NCBI GenBank assembly: GCA_902785575.1
Contig: CACZZF010000015.1
Coordinates: forward strand, 1 to 64,000
Direction: 5' to 3'
Length of the DNA: 64,000 nucleotides
Origin: an uncultured Bacteroidia bacterium
GTDB taxonomy: Bacteria; Bacteroidota; Bacteroidia; Bacteroidales; UBA932
Shown here piece by piece: positions 16,000 through 23,411 of this stretch. Both the position numbers and the translations under genes were made by a program. Within the stretch, counting starts at the first letter, position 1. Each line of letters starts with the position of its first letter. Under the pieces are notes generated by a model that did not search any database, was not told the origin of the DNA, and saw nothing but the letters and a program-made list of their open reading frames with translations.

Positions 16000-17084
16000 A
16001 ATGACAAAGATACGGATATTTTGCCTTGCCCGGCCTTAAGGAAAGATTTCAACTCATCCAAAGTGCCGTATTCAATCTTTCCGATACGGGTGTAGCTCCA
16101 AGAGTTGCTGCCGTAAAACAGCACGATCTGGTTACCGCTGTAAAGAATCACATCGCCGGGTTGCGTGGTCATCTGGGAATCACTGGTAGGAAGCGAGCGT
16201 CCTAGCGCCCCCACCTTCTCGAAGCCGCCGTAGTCATTGGCCTCATAGGTGATGGAAGCCTCCTTCAGCGCCGCCACAAGGGCTTTCGTGGCTTCATTGA
16301 GCTCAATTTTCACCGGGAGAGACTTCCCGGAAACAGTAATCTTGATTTTTTCAGGCATAGAGTAAGTATTAATACTAAAACCAGCTATCCATTCTTTTAC
16401 CAGATCAGCCTTTTTGTCTCGGTTGGAAGCGTTGATCCAGAGATTATTCTCATGAAAAACACCTCCGGAGACAAGCCTCTTGGCATCGGCCACGACGGAA
16501 GAAATGCCGCTCGAATGGCTTGAGACAATAAGACCGATGGTCTTGCCTTTCATTTTAGAGCCTTCCTGGAAGAGGTAACTCTGCATGATAGCGGCCATAT
16601 TGCTCCACCATAGAGGCGTCACAATAATAATCGTCTCATAATCAGCGGCGTTACGATTCACGGGCTTTATCGCAGGATAACTGGCGGCTTCATTCGGTTT
16701 CTCACGAATGGCAGAGATCAAACCGCTGCCGATGGCGTAATTATTGGCCGCGTAGTCCAAACCTTCCTGAGCGGGCAGAATCTCAAGCACATCCGCTTCG
16801 ATGTTGGCGGTCAACGAAGTGACTATGGATTTGCAATTACCTGTGAAACTGTAATATACCACAAGCGTCTTGCTGGTCGGTTCCAAATACTTGGGCGTCT
16901 CATCACCCTTGTTCTCCTTGTCCTTCTTTCCCTCGTCCTTTTTTCCCTCCTCCTTATTCCCTTCGACGTTCTCTTTCTGCTCTTGCTGAGGAGTTTCGGG
17001 AACAACCACATCCGGCAGCTTCTCACAAGAAAGGAGCACAGGAAACAGCAGGGAAAAAATACCGATGGCTAACGTGCGGAACAT
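15996..17084 (-). CDS. Flavodoxin and cyclophilin-like fusion lipoprotein
   Basis: A 362-residue lipoprotein (LLFPVLLSC, Cys20). After a Lys/Glu-rich low-complexity linker (~36-66) comes a flavodoxin domain (~70-235) with the FMN phosphate loop YSFTGNCKSI and VTPLWWSNMA. The C-terminal ~115 residues match the cyclophilin-like domain (KIELNEATKALVAAL, ALGRSLPTSDSQMTTQPGDVILYSGN, LFYGSNSWSYTRIGKI) often seen beside or fused to such flavodoxins. It is predicted to be a membrane-anchored FMN redox protein on the periplasmic side. One base separates it from the hydrolase gene upstream. Confidence 0.86.
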   Translation of the reverse strand: MFRTLAIGIFSLLFPVLLSCEKLPDVVVPETPQQEQKENVEGNKEEGKKDEGKKDKENKGDETPKYLEPTSKTLVVYYSFTGNCKSIVTSLTANIEADVLEILPAQEGLDYAANNYAIGSGLISAIREKPNEAASYPAIKPVNRNAADYETIIIVTPLWWSNMAAIMQSYLFQEGSKMKGKTIGLIVSSHSSGISSVVADAKRLVSGGVFHENNLWINASNRDKKADLVKEWIAGFSINTYSMPEKIKITVSGKSLPVKIELNEATKALVAALKEASITYEANDYGGFEKVGALGRSLPTSDSQMTTQPGDVILYSGNQIVLFYGSNSWSYTRIGKIEYGTLDELKSFLKAGQGKISVSLSL

Positions 17085-17085
17085 A

Positions 17086-18204
17086 TTACTTCAGATTCTC
17101 TTTAAAGAAAGCCTCCATCTTGTCGTAGGGAATCACACCGGCCACATCGTCATAAAGATCGACATGTGAAGCTCCGGGGATGATCATGAGTTCCTTGTTG
17201 CTTCCGGTCATAAGTCCGAAGGCATATTCACTGAAATAGCGGCTATGGGCCTTCTCTCCATGGATGAGAAGCACTGGATTCTCGATCTCGCCAGCCCAGG
17301 CCAGAAGAGGCTGATTCATAAAGCTCTGGCAGCCGATGACGTTCCAGCCGTCATTGGAGTTGCCGCTACGCTCGTGATAGCCGCGAGGAGTCTTGTAATA
17401 CGCATGATAATCCTTGACGAACCAAGGAGCGTCCTCCGGGAGCGGATCGATAACACCACCGGCACGCTCGTAAGTTCCGGAAGCATAGTCCTTTGTGCGC
17501 TGGGCGGCCAACGCCTTACGCTTCTCCATCCTCTGCGCGGGAGTGTCCTCGCTAGCGAAATAGCCTTCGACATTGACCTTGCTCATATCGTACATCGTGG
17601 ACGCTACCGTCGCCTTGATGCGAGGATCAAGCGCCGCAGCGTTGACGGCCATTCCACCGAAACCGCAGATACCGATGATGCCAATACGCTCAGGATCAAC
17701 TATTTCGCATGTAGAAAGAAAATCCACCGCGGCTAGGAAGTCCTCAGTGTTTATGTCAGGAGACGCCATCCTGCGAGGCTCACCACCAGACTCACCGGTG
17801 AAGGAAGGGTCGAATGCGATAGTAACAAAGCCTCTTTCGGCCATGTGCTGGGCATACAGTCCGGAAGACTGCTCTTTCACAGCACCGAAAGGACCGCTCA
17901 CCGCTATAGCCGGAAGCTTGTCCCCCTGAGCGGCCTTATTGTCATCCTGAGCGGCCTTATTGTCATCCTGAGCGGCCTTATTGTCATCCTGAGCGGCAGC
18001 GAAGGATCTCGGCACATACATATCCGCCGCCAACTCAATGCCGTAACGGTTGTGGAAAGTAACCTTGCTGTGGTCGACCAGTTCGGATTTCGGGAAAGTC
18101 TTGTCCCATTCCTGAGTAAGTGAAAGTGTGCTCATATCTTTTGATTGTTTATTGCAGCCTAAAAGCATCAGCGACGCGATTGCGATTGGAATGAAATATC
18201 TCAT
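17086..18204 (-). CDS. Alpha/beta hydrolase lipoprotein carrying an inserted repeat
   Basis: The ATG at 18204 gives a lipoprotein signal (SLMLLGCNKQ) and a 372-residue protein. The body is a dienelactone-hydrolase/YcjY-type alpha/beta hydrolase: GFGGMAV-type elbow in IGIIGICGFGGMA (the nucleophile position appears to be Cys), and GASHVDLYDD near the end with the probable catalytic His. Residues ~65-95 contain an odd low-complexity run with AAQDDNK repeated three times, encoded by 21-bp tandem units joined to a palindromic genomic repeat (17926-18009). The insert lies between strand 1 and the oxyanion loop, likely on a surface turn. First gene of the four-gene operon, divergent from the AraC gene. 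Confidence 0.85.
   Translation of the reverse strand: MRYFIPIAIASLMLLGCNKQSKDMSTLSLTQEWDKTFPKSELVDHSKVTFHNRYGIELAADMYVPRSFAAAQDDNKAAQDDNKAAQDDNKAAQGDKLPAIAVSGPFGAVKEQSSGLYAQHMAERGFVTIAFDPSFTGESGGEPRRMASPDINTEDFLAAVDFLSTCEIVDPERIGIIGICGFGGMAVNAAALDPRIKATVASTMYDMSKVNVEGYFASEDTPAQRMEKRKALAAQRTKDYASGTYERAGGVIDPLPEDAPWFVKDYHAYYKTPRGYHERSGNSNDGWNVIGCQSFMNQPLLAWAGEIENPVLLIHGEKAHSRYFSEYAFGLMTGSNKELMIIPGASHVDLYDDVAGVIPYDKMEAFFKENLK
17926..18009. repeat. 21-bp tandem repeats grown from a palindromic genomic repeat inside a CDS
   Basis: Three full 21-bp units (17926-17946, 17947-17967, 17968-17988) reading ctgagcggccttattgtcat plus one base are followed by a partial unit that runs into gcggcagcgaaggatctc. 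The final part, GTCATCCTGAGCGGCAGCGAAGGATCT (17983-18009 region), has the form of a REP-like palindrome related to the copies at 24342-24409. In the minus-strand hydrolase frame it encodes RSFAAAQDDNK followed by repeats. The number of units is a multiple of three bases, so the frame is kept. Confidence 0.85.
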
Positions 18205-18218
18205 ATTCAATGTTTTTG

Positions 18219-18226
18219 CAAAGATA
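18219..18226 (-). promoter_or_regulatory. -7 box of the four-gene redox operon
   Basis: On the minus strand TATCTTTG matches TAnnTTTG exactly, 15 bases before the ATG at 18204. This implies a leader of under ten bases for the operon mRNA. Confidence 0.6.
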
Positions 18227-18310
18227 GGCCATCTGTTCATGAATATTTTACCGATTTTTGTCGAATAACTACCAATATCGCAGATTTTTGGATTATTTTG
18301 CGGAATTACC

Positions 18311-18318
18311 TACCTTTA
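18311..18318 (+). promoter_or_regulatory. -7 box overlapping the start region of the AraC gene
   Basis: TACCTTTA resembles TAnnTTTG and ends at 18318, nine bases before the ATG at 18327. It supports the start at 18327 and a nearly leaderless mRNA. The divergent operon promoter lies about 90 bases away, so one regulator could reach both. Confidence 0.45.
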
Positions 18319-18326
18319 TGGGCGTT

Positions 18327-19220
18327 ATGAAGACCATTCTCCAAGTATCCGAACCCAGTGTCTACGCCAGCTATCTAGGCGCCCCAACGCTACATCCGTT
18401 GGTGAACGTCATACATTACGACGAAGTCTCCCCTATCCACTCCAGCTTGAATCGATACGGAGTCTACGGCCTATTCATCCAGAAGAACTTCCCGAAGAAC
18501 CTGACCTACGGAATGAAAATGTTCGATGCGGCGGACGGTTCCATCATCGCGGTGGAGCCTGGACAGATCGGAGGAAAGGAAGACGACGGAGAGAAGATAT
18601 TCATCAGCGGCTGGGTCCTGATGTTTTCCCCGGAACTCCTTCACGGAACTGACCTGGAGGTCAAGATGAAGGATTATCACTTCTTCTCCTATTTCGCCAC
18701 GGAAACCCTCAAGATGGAACCCTCGGAATGGGGCCGTATCACGCAGTTGCTCACACAGATGCGGCATGAGCTGCAGGAGAACGCCGACTCCCCCGCTCTC
18801 CGTTCAGTCATTCTCGGATACATTCGGCTTATTCTTGAATATTGCGACCGGATTTATTTGCGTCAGCTTTCAAAAGAAGATAAAACAGCATCGGATCTTC
18901 TCAAACGATTCCATCAGCTGCTCAGGGATTACTATCTGGACGGCAGGCAGCTGGAGAATGGCGTCCCTTCCGTCCAATATTGCGCTGATCAGCTGGCATA
19001 TTCAGCCCGCTACCTGGGTGATGTCATCCACAAGGCAACCGGCGGCACAGCCATCGGCTACATCCATTCTTTCGTGATAGAGCAGGGGAAAAACCTCCTG
19101 ATGAACGGACACAACATTGGCGAAACCGCTCATTTACTGGGCTTTGAATATCCCCAACATTTCACCCGCCTATTCAAGAAAACAGCGGGCGTCACCCCCT
19201 CCGAGTTCCTCGGGAAGTGA
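18327..19220 (+). CDS. AraC-family transcriptional regulator
   Basis: A 297-residue protein with an N-terminal ligand-sensing region (~1-170, including HPLVNVIHYDE and GVYGLFIQKN) and a C-terminal AraC/XylS DNA-binding domain with two helix-turn-helix motifs (PSVQYCADQLAYSARYLGDV and HNIGETAHLLGFEYPQHFTR, then FKKTAGVTPSEF). I choose ATG at 18327 because relatives begin at this point and a -7-like box overlaps the earlier in-frame ATG at 18318. Divergent from the hydrolase-flavodoxin-amidohydrolase-CMD operon, which it probably activates in response to a small molecule. Confidence 0.9.
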   Translation: MKTILQVSEPSVYASYLGAPTLHPLVNVIHYDEVSPIHSSLNRYGVYGLFIQKNFPKNLTYGMKMFDAADGSIIAVEPGQIGGKEDDGEKIFISGWVLMFSPELLHGTDLEVKMKDYHFFSYFATETLKMEPSEWGRITQLLTQMRHELQENADSPALRSVILGYIRLILEYCDRIYLRQLSKEDKTASDLLKRFHQLLRDYYLDGRQLENGVPSVQYCADQLAYSARYLGDVIHKATGGTAIGYIHSFVIEQGKNLLMNGHNIGETAHLLGFEYPQHFTRLFKKTAGVTPSEFLGK

Positions 19221-19226
19221 TTGATA

Positions 19227-20366
19227 CTATTTAGCTTCCATTACGTCGCCAGTGATCGCATCCACATAGACACTCTTGGTTTTTTCTCCGATAAACACAT
19301 ACTGGGGATGTTCCAGCGCAGGAATGGCAGGCCAGCGCAGCGTCACATTCGGCGTGTCAGTGTCTGTCACAGGGGATATTTTCAGATTATAGATAGCGTC
19401 ATCAACACCGATAAGGTCATCGATGATATCGGAGACGATATATTTATCCACAGTCCATGGTGAGGACAATTCCTCCATACTCATATCCAGTTTGGCCATA
19501 GGGCCGGCAGTGAAATCACGCCATCCTCTCGCCATGACATCCTTACCGTCCTTTGAAGCTCCCGGAGCATAGAAGATATAAGTTACCTCCTTGGGAAACA
19601 ATTCAGAAGCCTGCCTGGAGTTGACGGGGGCATTCAGAATATACTGAGCCTCAACCCAATGCTCATGGATCTCGATCTTGTACCCCATTATCTCGAAATT
19701 GCCGAACTGGTCAATCATCATATTGTAGTCCTCGCTGATGAACGCCTTCGCTGTTCCCTCTTCCACAGGAGCCTCCAGCGACACGACATCACCAGTTTTG
19801 GAGTCCACGAACACGTGGTTCTTGCGCCCGGCGGATCCTCCGATAACATATTGAGGGTTAGGCCAAACGGGCCATAGGGGCTTGCGGAAGGTGACATAGT
19901 GTGTGTCAAGGCCATCCCCAGCGGCAGCCTCAGGATCTTTCTTCGCCCTTTCGATAGCTTCTTCAAGGGAGACCTTGAGCCCCTGCATCTCAGACTCTGG
20001 AATCTTCATATCCCCGGTCCACGGAGTGTCCACCGAATAATGGTTCATCTCGGTCTTCCCGGTCGTGAGATCATGGTCCAAAACGAATATCTCGCTGAAT
20101 CCTTCAATCCAAGTATAGCAGATCACCTCCATGGACTCCGCCTTCAAAGACGCAGCGGAAGCAGCTGATATTTCATTATTTAGGACAAACCTAGCCTCCA
20201 CAAAATTGTCCTTCGCTAAAGGGAAAGCCTTCACCAAAGCTTGATAGTCTTCCACCATGATGTCAAAAATCGTCGGCTCCGTCACGACAGGAGCACTTTC
20301 TTTGTGGCAAGAGGCGGCGATAAGCGCACAGCAAACCGCCAGCAATAAATATAAGATTCGTTTCAT
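19227..20366 (-). CDS. Lipoprotein with two PepSY-like repeats, function unknown
   Basis: A 379-residue lipoprotein (ALIAASCHKE, Cys20). Two half-proteins repeat a common plan: an acidic helical part, then a beta pair ending in PQYVIGGSAGRKNHVFVDSK-like and PQYVFIGEKTKSVYVD-like segments, each followed by TGDVVSLEA or TGDVMEAK. This aspartate-glycine turn at the end is typical of PepSY-like beta-alpha domains. It is convergent with the AraC gene and starts 12 bases downstream of the YdeI-like gene. A role in inhibiting or binding a periplasmic protease is known for some PepSY domains but is only a guess here. Confidence 0.65.
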   Translation of the reverse strand: MKRILYLLLAVCCALIAASCHKESAPVVTEPTIFDIMVEDYQALVKAFPLAKDNFVEARFVLNNEISAASAASLKAESMEVICYTWIEGFSEIFVLDHDLTTGKTEMNHYSVDTPWTGDMKIPESEMQGLKVSLEEAIERAKKDPEAAAGDGLDTHYVTFRKPLWPVWPNPQYVIGGSAGRKNHVFVDSKTGDVVSLEAPVEEGTAKAFISEDYNMMIDQFGNFEIMGYKIEIHEHWVEAQYILNAPVNSRQASELFPKEVTYIFYAPGASKDGKDVMARGWRDFTAGPMAKLDMSMEELSSPWTVDKYIVSDIIDDLIGVDDAIYNLKISPVTDTDTPNVTLRWPAIPALEHPQYVFIGEKTKSVYVDAITGDVMEAK

Positions 20367-20378
20367 TATAAATAATAT

Positions 20379-20960
20379 CTATCTATATTCAAGCCTGCCG
20401 AAGTCGCTCCAACCGCCTTGCATTTTCCCGTCGTGGCAGTCCTTGATGAAATTCCGCAAGGTTCTCTGGGCATATTCACTTCTGGCGGTGTGCTGGTAAT
20501 GCTGGATGCGGTCCACCTTGATGCGCCGGTAATTCTCCGGAAATGAGAGGTAATTCTTCCATGCCTGCTGGTCAGCCTTGATCGCTCCGATCACCCAGTC
20601 CTCGAACACAAATTTGGCAGGATCCAAGTCAGGCGCCACCGCCAGTCCGGCCGTAGTCATCTCCCCCAGCCTGACCAATCGACGGCACCGCTCCAGATTC
20701 TGCTCGCACCAGTTGCTCCTCTTCCTGCGAGGAGTGAAATGCTGGATAGCCTTCCCCTCATCAATCCTCTTCATCGTGCTGTCGATCCACCCGAAGCATA
20801 AAGCGACCTCAACCGCGTCGACATAACGAATCACCCCGGGATATTCCTCCGCCGCACGATTGACCCTTATCCAGAAATCGCTGACACTCTGGTGGTTATC
20901 CAAGAACCATCGGTACAGTTCCTTCCGGCTGGAGATGTCCAGAACACTACCAACAATCAT
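20379..20960 (-). CDS. YdeI/OmpD-associated-like protein
   Basis: I use the ATG at 20960, giving 193 residues; the upstream in-frame sequence overlaps the nitroreductase gene and has no family similarity. The protein has the YdeI/DUF1801-type features: YRWFLDNHQSVSDFWIRVNR at the start, VEVALCFGWIDSTMK, then FTPRRKRSNWCEQN and a helical C-terminus with AQRTLRNFIKDCHDGK. Members are cytosolic and of unknown biochemical role; some are linked to stress. It overlaps the 3' end of the nitroreductase gene by 14 bases, so both are likely on one mRNA. Confidence 0.8.
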   Translation of the reverse strand: MIVGSVLDISSRKELYRWFLDNHQSVSDFWIRVNRAAEEYPGVIRYVDAVEVALCFGWIDSTMKRIDEGKAIQHFTPRRKRSNWCEQNLERCRRLVRLGEMTTAGLAVAPDLDPAKFVFEDWVIGAIKADQQAWKNYLSFPENYRRIKVDRIQHYQHTARSEYAQRTLRNFIKDCHDGKMQGGWSDFGRLEYR

Positions 20961-21531
20961 AGTGGATGTTCTCAGGCTTCCATTTGTCCTTGGGCTTCTC
21001 GTCACCGCCAGGATAGCCAATGGGGACAATGCAATATGGTGTGATATCGTCAGGCAGGCCAAGCGCCTCGATAGCTGGATTCATCCGTTCCTCATAAGGA
21101 TAGCAAGCTGTCCAGACGGCTCCCAAGCCGATAGCCTCCGCTGCAAGCAGGAGGTTCTCCGTGGCCGCGGCGCAATCGGCGGTCCAATTGCCATTGAACT
21201 CCCCCTGGGGATTAATGGTATTACCACACACCACAATCACCACTGGAGCCTTGGCGATCATTTTGTTAAATCCGACCGCAAGTTTCTCTTTCACAGATTG
21301 TTCCCTGACCACAACGAAACGCCAGGCTTGGAGATTCCGGCCAGACGGGGCGGCCATCGCAGCTTTCAGAAGTGTTTCCACTTGCTCCGGAGAGACCGGC
21401 TGATCTGTATAAGCGCGGACACTTTTACGGGAGTGGATAACGTCAAGGACAGATCGCCCTTGATCCTGCTTAATTGAGCATCCAACTAATGGTATCATAG
21501 TCAGTAGTGATATTAGCAATAAACGAGTCAT
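20947..21531 (-). CDS. Nitroreductase-family lipoprotein
   Basis: A 194-residue nitroreductase-fold protein with an N-terminal lipoprotein signal (TMIPLVGCSI, Cys18). FMN-binding features include SRKSVRAYTDQPVS, AMAAPSGRNLQAWRFVVV, the AATENLLLAAEAIGLGAVWTA block and a C-terminal PIGYPGGD. Family members reduce nitro compounds, quinones or flavins with NAD(P)H. A membrane-anchored periplasmic location is unusual for an NAD(P)H enzyme, because that cofactor is not present outside the cytosol; electrons may come from another protein. It is followed by the YdeI-like gene. Confidence 0.88.
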   Translation of the reverse strand: MTRLLLISLLTMIPLVGCSIKQDQGRSVLDVIHSRKSVRAYTDQPVSPEQVETLLKAAMAAPSGRNLQAWRFVVVREQSVKEKLAVGFNKMIAKAPVVIVVCGNTINPQGEFNGNWTADCAAATENLLLAAEAIGLGAVWTACYPYEERMNPAIEALGLPDDITPYCIVPIGYPGGDEKPKDKWKPENIHYDCW

Positions 21532-21549
21532 AACAGTGGGAAATGAGGG

Positions 21550-22224
21550 TCAACGGAGCCGTGCCCTGATTATACACACATTGTCCAGCGGACGGTCATT
21601 CCCATCCGTCGGCACTTGCTGGATAGCATCAACCACATCAAGGCCAGAAACCACCTCTCCGAAAACGGTATACTGGCCGTCCAGATGCGGCGTACCGCCA
21701 ACGGTCTTATAAACCTCACGCATTTCCGGAGTCAGCTTCACACGTCCTCCCGTGCGGTCATCAAGGCGTTTCTGAATATTGTCCAGTCCGGCGTCATCGA
21801 ATATCTTACCCCAGACAATGTAGAACTGCATTGCTGAACTGCGCTGCTCCGGATTCACGTCATCTCCCTCACGAGCGGCAGCCAAAACACCACGGCGGTG
21901 GAAGATCCCTTCCTCAAGCCGGAACTCCGCCGGAACCGTGTAAGGCTTGTCACCATCACCCAGGAACACTCCAGGAGCCGCGTTCTTCGAATCCGGGTCG
22001 CCACCCTGGATCATGAAATCACGAATCACACGGTGGAACAAAAGCGAGTCATATGCGCCCTCTTTCACCAGTTTGACGAAATTGTCACGGTGCAGAGGAG
22101 TGGCATTGTACAATTTCAATTCAATATTCCCTTTCGTGGTCTCCAAAACCACATGGAATTCTCTTTTCTCGCACGCGACCGCAAGCAGGGACAACATAAG
22201 TGTCAATAACAAGAACTTTCTCAT
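21550..22224 (-). CDS. Cyclophilin-type peptidyl-prolyl isomerase lipoprotein
   Basis: A 224-residue lipoprotein (LSLLAVACEK, Cys18) with a cyclophilin domain: LETTKGNIELKLYNATPLH, FHRVIRDFMIQGGDP, SSAMQFYIVWG and YTVFGEVVSGLDVVDAI. It is predicted to accelerate proline isomerisation in folding periplasmic or outer-membrane proteins. An extra loop between ~135 and 185 (DDRTGGRVKLTPEMREVYK) is common in Bacteroidota members. The start is ATG at 22224; the longer frame would need a TTG. It is divergent from the acyltransferase gene. Confidence 0.9.
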   Translation of the reverse strand: MRKFLLLTLMLSLLAVACEKREFHVVLETTKGNIELKLYNATPLHRDNFVKLVKEGAYDSLLFHRVIRDFMIQGGDPDSKNAAPGVFLGDGDKPYTVPAEFRLEEGIFHRRGVLAAAREGDDVNPEQRSSAMQFYIVWGKIFDDAGLDNIQKRLDDRTGGRVKLTPEMREVYKTVGGTPHLDGQYTVFGEVVSGLDVVDAIQQVPTDGNDRPLDNVCIIRARLR

Positions 22225-22277
22225 ATTCAATTCATGAACCTATTTTGCAATATAACCATTTATTCACGTAATAATGC

Positions 22278-22285
22278 TATCTTTA
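22278..22285 (+). promoter_or_regulatory. -7 box of the acyltransferase gene
   Basis: TATCTTTA, one mismatch to TAnnTTTG, lies 17 bases before the ATG at 22303. Promoter use is inferred. Confidence 0.45.
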
Positions 22286-22302
22286 TAAGAAATTCCACGA
22301 TA

Positions 22303-23400
22303 ATGAGAAAGCACTGGATTGATAACCTCCGCTGGGTAACCGTTCTGTTGGTGTTGCTCTACCATGTGTTTTATTTCTACAACAACAAGGGTGTCTTCGG
22401 CGGAATCGGCGGTTTCGGCGACGGACCGCAGTACCAGGATGTCGTGATGTACATCCTATACCCCTGGTTTATGCCCCTGCTATTCATACTCGCGGGCATA
22501 AGCGCACGCTACGCTCTTGAGAAGCACTCCGCCAAGGAGTGGTTCAAGGCTCGCACCCGTAAACTGCTGGTACCAGGGACAATAGGCCTCCTCGTATTCC
22601 AGTGGATGGTGGGATATTTCAATACCGTCGTAGCAGCCAGAGAGGGAGTATTCGACGGAGTCCCGGTGATTGGCAGGTACTTTATCTGCGCTTTCAGCGG
22701 CATCGGACCGCTCTGGTTCATCCAGTTGCTGTGGCTACTCTGCGCCGTGCTGCTTTTGGTCCGCGCGCTTGACCGAAAAGACAAGTTCTGGAACTGGTGC
22801 GGGAAAGCCGGCATTGTCACGATAATCCTGTTGGGCGTCCTATTCTGGGCCGGAGAGAAAACACTGATACGTAACCCTCGCCCCGAAAGCCTGGACGGCC
22901 TTCTCAACCTCTACAAACCCCTATTCTACCTGATTCCCTTCCTTCTGGGCTATTTCGTGTTCTCCCACAACCAGACGCAGGAAAAACTCAGGAACGCATG
23001 GATTCCGCTCATGGTCTGCGCGGTCATATCCGGCGCCATACTCATCGGCACCACCTTCGGCCAGAACAACACTTCTCCTGAATATCTAGGCAGCCCTCTC
23101 AACTGTCTCTACGGTTGGCTCGCCTGCCTCGCCATGATGGGTTGGTTCCAGGCCAAGTTTGACCGCACAGGAACCTTCGCAAGCTATATGACCCGTTCAA
23201 GTTACGGAATATATATAGTTCACTATCTGGTAATTGCCTCTTTAGGCTATATGATTAGACAATACACCCAGCTGCCCCCCTGGGCCATGTACGCCATCCT
23301 AACGGCAGCGGTCTTCACACTCTCCCCTCTCCTCTACGAAACCCTCCGCCGCATCCCCCTCGTCCGATGGGCCGTGCTAGGTGAAAGAAAAAGCAAATAA
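22303..23400 (+). CDS. Acyltransferase-3 family membrane protein
   Basis: A 365-residue polytopic membrane protein with about ten hydrophobic segments. It opens with RKHWIDNLRWVTVLLVLLYH, whose RxxxxD/H pattern (R10, H20) is the usual acyltransferase-3 signature, and has IGPLWFIQLLWLL and YGIYIVHYLVI farther on. Members move acetyl or other acyl groups to sugars or lipids of the cell surface. No glycan-synthesis genes flank it, so the acceptor cannot be guessed. The start is ATG at 22303; an earlier in-frame ATG at 22234 would precede the promoter-like box. The PARG-like gene follows after 11 bases. Confidence 0.85.
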   Translation: MRKHWIDNLRWVTVLLVLLYHVFYFYNNKGVFGGIGGFGDGPQYQDVVMYILYPWFMPLLFILAGISARYALEKHSAKEWFKARTRKLLVPGTIGLLVFQWMVGYFNTVVAAREGVFDGVPVIGRYFICAFSGIGPLWFIQLLWLLCAVLLLVRALDRKDKFWNWCGKAGIVTIILLGVLFWAGEKTLIRNPRPESLDGLLNLYKPLFYLIPFLLGYFVFSHNQTQEKLRNAWIPLMVCAVISGAILIGTTFGQNNTSPEYLGSPLNCLYGWLACLAMMGWFQAKFDRTGTFASYMTRSSYGIYIVHYLVIASLGYMIRQYTQLPPWAMYAILTAAVFTLSPLLYETLRRIPLVRWAVLGERKSK

Positions 23401-23411
23401 ATCACCTTCCT

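Noticed and set aside
17926..18009. Tandem repeats considered as a CRISPR array
   Set aside because: The units are 21 bp and directly adjacent with no spacers, and they lie in frame inside a hydrolase gene.
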